Below, one piece after another: positions 7,072-11,967 of a stretch of 11,967 bases of DNA. Made by a program: the position numbers and the translations under genes. The DNA is from Thalassospira sp. UBA1131 (lineage in GTDB: Bacteria; Pseudomonadota; Alphaproteobacteria; Rhodospirillales; Thalassospiraceae). The first letter of the stretch is position 1, and each line of letters begins with the position of its first letter. A model generated the notes under the pieces. It was not told the DNA's origin. It saw only the letters and a program-made list of their open reading frames with translations, and made no database searches. The stretch is from positions 1,854 to 13,820 of the forward strand of contig NZ_DCAO01000026.1 in assembly GCF_002311515.1 (NCBI RefSeq), given 5' to 3'.

Positions 7072-7809
7072 CGTCATGATTTCATAGCCCTTTTCGGTGA
7101 CAACAAGGGTGTGCTCGTACTGCACAGTCGCATCACCGGTATCGGCATACAGCGTCCAGCCATCTTCGCTATCAAGGGCCCATTTCGCGCCGCGTGACAG
7201 AAACGGTTCAATGGTAATCACCTGCCCCTTTTTAAGGGCGCGGCGTTCCTTGGGGTCATCCCAGGTCGGAATCGTGTGGGGATGTTCATGCAGCGACTTG
7301 CCAATACCGTGGCTGGCAAGATTGCGGATCAGGGTATAGCCACCCTTGCGGGCGAACATTTCGATCTTGAGCCCGATCTCGCGGATCGGCGCCTTGTCAC
7401 GCACCACCTTGATGCCCGCCCACATGGCTTTCTTGCCGTCTTCGCAAAGCTTGGCGATTTCGGGCTTTGCCGTGCCGCAGATGAAGCTGGCACCGGTATC
7501 GGAAAAATAGCCATCAAGCGATGCCGAAACATCAATATTGACCAGATCGCCATCGGCCAGAACCTGATCGCCGGGAATACCGTGCGCGACCGCGTCATTC
7601 ACACTGATGCAGGTCGCACCGGGGAACTTGTATTCGCTTTCCGGGGCGGACACCGCACCGGCATCCTCAAGAACCTTGCGGCCGATATCATCAAGCTCGG
7701 CGGTTGTAATCCCCGGGACAATGGCCGCCCCCATGACATCGCGCGCACGGGCACAAATCCGCCCGATCTTGCGCAATTGTTCGAGTTCTTTTTCGGATGA
7801 AATTGTCAT
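7060..7809 (-). CDS. map: Type I methionine aminopeptidase
   Basis: Removes the initiator methionine from nascent proteins whose second residue is small; a cytoplasmic dimetal enzyme that acts at the ribosome exit. At 249 aa it is of usual length for the short type Ia form without an N-terminal extension. The five metal ligands known from E. coli Map are all present: Asp93 (NIDVS), Asp104 (FSDTG), His167 (SHGIGKSLHEHP), Glu201 (ITIEPF) and Glu232 (QYEHTLVV), together with active-site histidines His76 (AVAHGIP) and His174. The gene follows the diguanylate cyclase gene on the same strand after 48 bases, but a good promoter candidate in that gap suggests its own transcript. No Shine-Dalgarno sequence precedes the ATG. 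It converges on glcB across a shared terminator. Some bacteria carry more than one map gene; whether this is the only copy cannot be told. Confidence 0.97.
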   Translation of the reverse strand: MTISSEKELEQLRKIGRICARARDVMGAAIVPGITTAELDDIGRKVLEDAGAVSAPESEYKFPGATCISVNDAVAHGIPGDQVLADGDLVNIDVSASLDGYFSDTGASFICGTAKPEIAKLCEDGKKAMWAGIKVVRDKAPIREIGLKIEMFARKGGYTLIRNLASHGIGKSLHEHPHTIPTWDDPKERRALKKGQVITIEPFLSRGAKWALDSEDGWTLYADTGDATVQYEHTLVVTEKGYEIMTLGN

Positions 7810-7815
7810 GAAATG

Positions 7816-7844
7816 CTTATTGCGATGCCCTGAGACAAAGTCAA
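7816..7844 (-). promoter_or_regulatory. Candidate promoter for map, possibly giving a leaderless mRNA
   Basis: On the minus strand TTGACT (7844-7839, five of six consensus) is followed after exactly 17 bases by AATAAG (7821-7816, four of six). Only CATTTC separates the -10 from the map ATG, so a start seven bases downstream of the -10 would fall on the A of ATG at 7809. This agrees with the lack of a ribosome binding site. Confidence 0.45.
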
Positions 7845-7857
7845 GAAAACCCGCATC

Positions 7858-9543
7858 TCATGCCAGCGACGACTTGCTACCGGACGGCTCACCATCATCA
7901 GACGCAAGCACATAACGGTTCTTGCCGCGCGCCTTGGCGGCATAAAGGGCATCATCCGCCTGATCGAGAAGCACATCGATGGTCTTGCCATGCACCGGAC
8001 AAAGGGCGATGCCGATGCTCATATGAATGGAAACGCGATTGCCGCCGGTAATGAAGGGCATCTGGATGTCGTTCAATATCCGTTCGGCCAACATTGTAGC
8101 TTCGCCCTCGCCACTCGTTCCGACATGACACACCACCACCATCTCATCACCACCTAGACGCACGACCAGATCGCCACCGCGCACACAACGGCGCAACCGT
8201 TTTGCGACCTCGCGCAGGACATCATCGCCAGCTGAATGACCGAACTTGTCATTGATCGGTTTAAAATCATCAAGATCAAGCATCATGACCGCAAGCTGGG
8301 TCTTGTGGCGATCAGCATGGGCAAGGGCATGTTCGAAATAGACATCAAGTGCCAGACGGTTGCCAAGCCCAGTCAGGTTATCGTGATGGGCAATATGTTC
8401 CATCTGGCCAAGGGCCGCGTCCTTTTCCGTCAGTTTGGACAGCAAGGCATTGAGGCTGTTTGACAGGATCTTGATTTCTCTTGCGCCATCAAAATCCGGA
8501 AGACGTTCAATCTCGCCACGTTTCATTGCCTCGATCGAAAGGGCCATCTTGCCGATCGGTCCCACAAAGAAACCAGCCCCCCACCATGCAATCACGCTGG
8601 AGATGATACTTAACGCCAACCCCCACGCCATGATGTCGCGGCGCAGGACATAAACCGGCTCAAGCGCCTCTTCGACGGGCTGACGCACCAGGATTGACCA
8701 GTTCAGACCGGCATAATCAAGATGACCATCGGCCGGGGCATACCCCGTCAGATATTCCGCGCCATCTGGCCACGTGCTGATCTTCCATCCGATATTGCTG
8801 CGCTGTGCCTGCTGCAGAGCATCAAGCTCAAGCGATGATCCGACCAGCGCCCCATCCGCACCCAAAAGAACTGTGCCATCGGCTGATACGACAAATATAT
8901 CGACATCCCGATGGATACCCTGTCCGGCAAAAAGGGTTTTGCGGACATTGTCGGCCCATTCCCAACTCAGATGGGTGGCAAGTACACCGGTGAACTGATC
9001 ATTTTTATTGAAAAGGGGAACGGCAATATCGACGAACTGGATCGGCTCCCCGTTATAAAGCGGGAATTTTTCAGCCAACAATTTCGCGTCATGAACATCA
9101 CCGATGAACTGTCCGTTCTTGCCGTACTGAAACACCGGGCGCTGTGAAACATTGGCCCCGAGCAACAAGTCATTCGTCGACGCAACCACCGTCCCGTCTC
9201 GATCAAGCACACCTATCCAGGTAAAGATCGGGATTTCGCGGCTTAGGCGATTGACGATGCTTGAAATCTGTTGGGTATCTTCGAGCTCTTGCAGGACAGA
9301 AAGCGTGCTTAGGACCGAAACCTCGCCACGGTGGGTCCACATGATACGGTCAAGCTCATCAGCCATCTGACGGGCAATATCAGAAACACCCAGACCAATC
9401 TGCTTTTGCAGATCAGCACCGGATCGCTTTCCGATCACAAAGCTCATCAGTACAGTCAGACCAACCAGCAGCAGCGCTGTTGCCAGAGCTACTTGCGCAC
9501 GGATTCCGACCTGTAACAACTTGTTCAAGGCTGATCCTCTCAC
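7858..9543 (-). CDS. Membrane diguanylate cyclase with periplasmic dCache-type sensor and GGDEF domain
   Basis: Predicted to make cyclic di-GMP from two GTP in response to a periplasmic signal. Residues 17-38 form the first membrane helix. Residues 39-300 form a periplasmic region resembling a double Cache sensor (for example WIGVLDRDGTVVAST at 109-123). Residues 305-327 form the second helix, followed by a HAMP-like linker to about 372. The GGDEF domain (about 380-545) has DLDDFKPIND (423-432), the catalytic loop GGDEM (464-468) and an intact inhibitory site RGGD (455-458) five residues before it. The last position of the loop is Met instead of the usual Phe, while the metal-binding acidic residues remain, so activity is likely. 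There is no EAL domain. The longest frame starts at GTG 9543 (561 aa); TTG at 9528 (556 aa) is at least as likely because AGAGGA lies six bases before it. Ligand unknown. Confidence 0.9.
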   Translation of the reverse strand: MRGSALNKLLQVGIRAQVALATALLLVGLTVLMSFVIGKRSGADLQKQIGLGVSDIARQMADELDRIMWTHRGEVSVLSTLSVLQELEDTQQISSIVNRLSREIPIFTWIGVLDRDGTVVASTNDLLLGANVSQRPVFQYGKNGQFIGDVHDAKLLAEKFPLYNGEPIQFVDIAVPLFNKNDQFTGVLATHLSWEWADNVRKTLFAGQGIHRDVDIFVVSADGTVLLGADGALVGSSLELDALQQAQRSNIGWKISTWPDGAEYLTGYAPADGHLDYAGLNWSILVRQPVEEALEPVYVLRRDIMAWGLALSIISSVIAWWGAGFFVGPIGKMALSIEAMKRGEIERLPDFDGAREIKILSNSLNALLSKLTEKDAALGQMEHIAHHDNLTGLGNRLALDVYFEHALAHADRHKTQLAVMMLDLDDFKPINDKFGHSAGDDVLREVAKRLRRCVRGGDLVVRLGGDEMVVVCHVGTSGEGEATMLAERILNDIQMPFITGGNRVSIHMSIGIALCPVHGKTIDVLLDQADDALYAAKARGKNRYVLASDDGEPSGSKSSLA

Positions 9544-9662
9544 TCTCTATCACCGGGGTCTTCTTTTTGTTTTTGAAACCCTCAGCAGCGGTTGTTTTAC
9601 CACACCGCTTTTATCAACGTGAATATAAGAATCAGCGGACGGCTTTTTAAGTAGTTGATTGA
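9544..9662 (-). promoter_or_regulatory. Upstream region of the diguanylate cyclase gene with an inverted repeat
   Basis: This stretch holds an inverted repeat AGCGGT / ACCGCT (9587-9592 with 9604-9609, 11-base spacer), an AT-rich TATATT on the minus strand (9627-9622) that could be a -10 without a convincing -35, and a T-rich tract at 9560-9575 that is A-rich in the transcript. The cyclase promoter probably lies here, but no exact site is supported. Confidence 0.3.
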
Positions 9663-9696
9663 ACAAAAATACGGCAACCGCGAAGGGCGGCCGCCG
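9663..9696 (-). terminator. Rho-independent terminator of pcaHG
   Basis: In the minus-strand transcript CGGCGGCC pairs with GGUUGCCG (9696-9689 with 9679-9672) through eight pairs, two of them G-U, with a further G-C pair closing the loop. UAUUUUUG follows directly. It begins 27 bases after the pcaG stop codon and separates pcaHG from the downstream cyclase gene. Confidence 0.75.
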
Positions 9697-9722
9697 CATT
9701 ACCCATATAGTTTTAAGCGCTG

Positions 9723-10352
9723 TTAGATGTCAAAAAACACGGTTTCGCCATCACCCTGCAAGATGATGTCAAACCGGTAGACCGGGATCGGTCCACTGTC
9801 ATCACGATCAGCGATCAGGGTCTTGCGACGGGTTTTCTGTTCGATCAGGTTCAGAACAGGATCAGCTGCATTCGCATCTTGTTCGTCGGCGAAATACATC
9901 CTGGTATTCAGCCCGATATTGATACCACGTGCCACGATCCAGAAGTTGATATGCGGCGCCATGTCTTTGCCGTTGCGACCGGAAACCAGTCCTGGCTTGA
10001 TGGTTTCAAAGCGATAGACGGCAGTATCGAAATCCGTTCCCGTCCGGCCCCAGCCGCGGAAATCCTCATCGATCTTGCCAGAATTCTGACGATCAAGTTC
10101 ATGGTTATAACGCCCGTCTGCATTGGCCTGCCAGATTTCAAGCAGCGCATCACGCAGTGGCGTTCCGGTACCATCAATCACCCGCCCTTCGATGATGATC
10201 CGTTCCCCACGGGTGTTTTCATCGGCCAGAACGTTGGTGAAGTTGTTTTCAAAAATGTCAAAACCGGCCTGATTGGGAATGAGCCCGATATGGACATAGG
10301 GCCCCGCCGTCTGGGAGGCGGTTTCTTTGAGATAGTCAAGGCTTTGCACCAT
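9723..10352 (-). CDS. pcaG: Protocatechuate 3,4-dioxygenase alpha subunit
   Basis: Structural alpha subunit of the intradiol dioxygenase that opens the ring of protocatechuate to 3-carboxy-cis,cis-muconate in the protocatechuate branch of the beta-ketoadipate pathway. At 209 aa it is close to the usual 200 or so. It shares the fold of the beta subunit but has a degenerate metal site: GRY (80-82) and APHIN (132-136) remain, while the second iron tyrosine is missing and the second histidine is Asn136. That is normal for the alpha chain. The family stretches ARGIN (141-145) and PVLNLIEQ (165-172) and the GETVFFDI end are present; the conserved Arg142 probably corresponds to the substrate-contacting arginine of the Pseudomonas alpha chain. 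The ATG lies three bases after the pcaH stop, with AAGGA nine bases before it, so translation is probably coupled and gives equal subunit amounts. Confidence 0.96.
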   Translation of the reverse strand: MVQSLDYLKETASQTAGPYVHIGLIPNQAGFDIFENNFTNVLADENTRGERIIIEGRVIDGTGTPLRDALLEIWQANADGRYNHELDRQNSGKIDEDFRGWGRTGTDFDTAVYRFETIKPGLVSGRNGKDMAPHINFWIVARGINIGLNTRMYFADEQDANAADPVLNLIEQKTRRKTLIADRDDSGPIPVYRFDIILQGDGETVFFDI

Positions 10353-10355
10353 GGA

Positions 10356-11069
10356 TCAGTTTCCTTCCAGACGGTTTTCAAACAGGGTTGAACGACGGCC
10401 GCGCAGGACGATGTCAAACTTGTAGGCAATGGTATCAAGCGGCACCGAGCCCTTGAGATCAATCGGCGCAATCAGGCGATTGATCGCATCCTCGTCCGGG
10501 ATGACATGCACAATCGGACATTCCTTGATCAATGGATCGCCTTCGAAATACATCTGGGTGATCAGGCGCTGGGCAAAGCCGGACCCGCATACCGAAAAAT
10601 GGATATGGGCCGGACGCCAGCTGTTGACGTAGTTGCGCCATGGATACGGACCCGGCTTAATGGTGCGGAAAAAGTAGTAACCGTTTTCATCGGTCAGCGC
10701 GCGGCCACAGCCACCAAAGTTCGGATCGATCGGCGCCAGATAGGTATCTTTCTTGTGGCGATACCGTCCGCCGGCATTGGCCTGCCAGAATTCGACCAGC
10801 GTATTGGGCACCGGACGGTTGTTTTCATCAAGAACCCGCCCATGCACGATGATACGTTCGCCAATTGGATCGCCATCCTTGGCGTAGTTGCGGATCAAGT
10901 CATTATCAAGCGGCCCCAGTTCGTTCTGACCGAAAACCGGACCGGTAATTTCCGACAAGGACCCTTGCAGCGACAGCAGCGACTGGCGCGGGGAACGCGC
11001 AACCGATGTCTTGTAAATCGGGGTGTAGCCAGCTGGCTGCAGCGTTCTGTCACGCTGATAGAATTCCAT
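10356..11069 (-). CDS. pcaH: Protocatechuate 3,4-dioxygenase beta subunit (iron-binding, catalytic)
   Basis: Catalytic beta subunit, which carries the non-heme Fe(III). At 237 aa it is of usual length. By alignment with the Pseudomonas putida enzyme, the four iron ligands are Tyr103 (GRYRH), Tyr142 (GPYPW), His155 and His157 (PAHIHF). The neighbouring active-site residues Trp144, Arg152 and Gln172 (LITQMYFEGDPLI) are also kept. The N-terminal arm (PAGYTPIYKTSVARSP, 12-27) is typical of the beta chain and contacts the alpha chain. First gene of the pcaHG pair; ATG at 11069 follows GGAGG with eight-base spacing. The divergent LysR-type gene 104 bases away is the probable regulator. No other pca gene lies in the window, so the remaining pathway steps must be encoded elsewhere. 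Confidence 0.98.
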   Translation of the reverse strand: MEFYQRDRTLQPAGYTPIYKTSVARSPRQSLLSLQGSLSEITGPVFGQNELGPLDNDLIRNYAKDGDPIGERIIVHGRVLDENNRPVPNTLVEFWQANAGGRYRHKKDTYLAPIDPNFGGCGRALTDENGYYFFRTIKPGPYPWRNYVNSWRPAHIHFSVCGSGFAQRLITQMYFEGDPLIKECPIVHVIPDEDAINRLIAPIDLKGSVPLDTIAYKFDIVLRGRRSTLFENRLEGN

Positions 11070-11173
11070 GATTTTTCCTCCGCAGATGATGCTCCGGACT
11101 GCTGAATGTCCGTGTTAAACGCATCCTGCGCGGCCAATTGCATAAAATAAATGCATCATTTATCATATTATTC
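11070..11173. promoter_or_regulatory. pcaH / LysR divergent promoter region with AT-rich dyads
   Basis: A 104-base divergent region, AT-rich from about 11137 onward. It contains TGCAT-N7-ATGCA (11139-11155) and, overlapping it, ATAAAT-N5-ATTTAT (11147-11163), either of which could be a LysR-type operator. Neither fits the classic T-N11-A core exactly. On the plus strand TTGCAT (11138-11143) and TATCAT (11161-11166, five of six -10 consensus) are 17 bases apart and would start transcription at the regulator's ATG. No clear pcaH promoter is visible, as expected for an activator-dependent gene. Confidence 0.45.
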
Positions 11174-11967
11174 ATGAGCAATTTTGATCATTTGGAACTG
11201 GACGGCCATGCGTTGCGTCTGTTTCTGGCCGTTCTGGAAGAAGGGTCGGTCACGGCTGCCGCCGAACGGCTTGGCGTGACGCAATCGGCGGTCAGTCATA
11301 ACCTGACCAAATTGCGCCGGATCATGCGCGATCCGCTTTTCACCAAATCAGGGCGTGGGATCGTGGCCACCGCGCATGCGCAAAACCTGGCCGAACAGGC
11401 GCGGTTTCTTCTTGATCAGATGCAGGCCTTTGCCAGTGGTGCGCATTTCGTGCCGGATGGCGCATCCATGAGCCTGACAATTGCCGCCAACGATCTGCAG
11501 CGTGATCTTTTGCTGCCAACACTGTTTCGCAGTCTGGAAGGCGCGCTTGCCAATATCCGGATGACGGTGGTGCCGTCCCTTCTGCCCGGACCGGCCTTGT
11601 TGCGCGAAAATCATTGCGATCTTCTGATTTCGCCGCGCCCGCCCGAAGGTGTGGATATCGTGCAAAAGCGCCTTCTGACCGATCATTACATGGTGTTTTA
11701 TGATCCGGACATGCGCGACGCCCCGCAAAGCGATGACGACTATCTATCCGCGCGCCATATCACGGTGCGCTATGGCAATAACCGCACGCTTGAGTTTGAC
11801 GACATGCTTGAAAATCAGGGTGTTGAACGCAACATCGTGTTGCGAGTACCTAACTTTACCGCCATTGCCGAATTCCTGCGCGGAAGCAATATGATCGCAA
11901 CCTTGCCAAGCCTTCTCCAAAAACATGCGCTGCGTGATTTTGCCCGTGCGCCGATGCCGCTCGCGGG
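11174..11967 (+). CDS. LysR-type transcriptional regulator (partial, C-terminus off the right edge)
   Basis: DNA-binding regulator with an N-terminal winged helix-turn-helix (about residues 12-70: LRLFLAVLEEGSVTAAAERLGVTQSAVSHNLTKLR) and the start of an effector-binding domain (from about 98). The frame stays open for 264 codons to the window end; about 35-45 residues are expected beyond it. The wording SHNLTKLRRIMRDPLF is nearer to NahR- and NodD-like LysR proteins than to the PcaQ type that usually controls pca genes in alphaproteobacteria. It is divergent from pcaHG with 104 bases between starts, the classic layout for a LysR regulator and its target, so control of pcaHG by an aromatic or pathway intermediate is likely but inferred. 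No Shine-Dalgarno lies before the ATG; a promoter candidate suggests a leaderless transcript. Confidence 0.9.
   Translation, partial: MSNFDHLELDGHALRLFLAVLEEGSVTAAAERLGVTQSAVSHNLTKLRRIMRDPLFTKSGRGIVATAHAQNLAEQARFLLDQMQAFASGAHFVPDGASMSLTIAANDLQRDLLLPTLFRSLEGALANIRMTVVPSLLPGPALLRENHCDLLISPRPPEGVDIVQKRLLTDHYMVFYDPDMRDAPQSDDDYLSARHITVRYGNNRTLEFDDMLENQGVERNIVLRVPNFTAIAEFLRGSNMIATLPSLLQKHALRDFARAPMPLA

Noticed and set aside
11112..11120. GTGTTAAAC shared with the palindrome at 3022-3032
   Set aside because: A nine-base match with only half of the palindrome is expected by chance in a window of this size and the second copy lacks symmetry.
1..11967. Mobile element, prophage, CRISPR array, toxin-antitoxin or defence island
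   Set aside because: No transposase, integrase, terminal repeats, regularly spaced repeats or small paired genes are visible; all genes are core metabolic or regulatory families with similar composition.

Overview
The window reads as ordinary chromosomal DNA of a free-living, probably marine, alphaproteobacterium. Base composition is moderately high in GC, codon use is even across all genes, and the gene families (TAXI-type TRAP transporter, malate synthase G, protocatechuate 3,4-dioxygenase, dCache diguanylate cyclase) suit a heterotroph living on organic acids and aromatics. A Thalassospira-like or other Rhodospirillales host is my best inference; no marker gene here proves it. I see no insertion sequence, phage gene, tRNA, rRNA, CRISPR array or broken gene.

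Layout from left to right. (1) Bases 1-2701, minus strand: a TAXI-type TRAP uptake system, with the periplasmic binding protein first and a fused membrane permease second, the latter cut by the window edge. A strong hairpin separates the two. (2) Bases 2702-3135: a 434-base divergent intergenic region. (3) Bases 3136-4551, plus strand: a YcaD-like major facilitator with an acidic C-terminal tail. (4) Bases 4756-6948, plus strand: glcB, malate synthase G of the glyoxylate cycle, ending at a 13-bp-stem bidirectional terminator. (5) Bases 7060-9543, minus strand: map (methionine aminopeptidase) downstream of a membrane diguanylate cyclase. A good promoter candidate in the 48-base gap suggests that map is transcribed on its own and perhaps leaderless. 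(6) Bases 9723-11069, minus strand: pcaHG, the two subunits of protocatechuate 3,4-dioxygenase, as a tight two-gene unit with its own terminator. (7) From 11174, plus strand: a divergent LysR-type regulator, cut by the right edge, the obvious candidate controller of pcaHG.

How the genes relate: uptake of a small organic compound (TRAP), aromatic ring cleavage (PcaHG, feeding the beta-ketoadipate pathway to acetyl-CoA and succinyl-CoA) and anaplerotic use of acetyl-CoA (GlcB) fit one catabolic lifestyle. Adjacency does not prove a shared pathway, however, and the units appear to be transcribed separately. Nothing here is a clear undescribed system. The most interesting signals are non-coding: two candidate leaderless promoters (map and the LysR gene), a symmetric nested palindrome between convergent glcB and map, an intra-operon hairpin in the TRAP unit, and a long dyad upstream of glcB.
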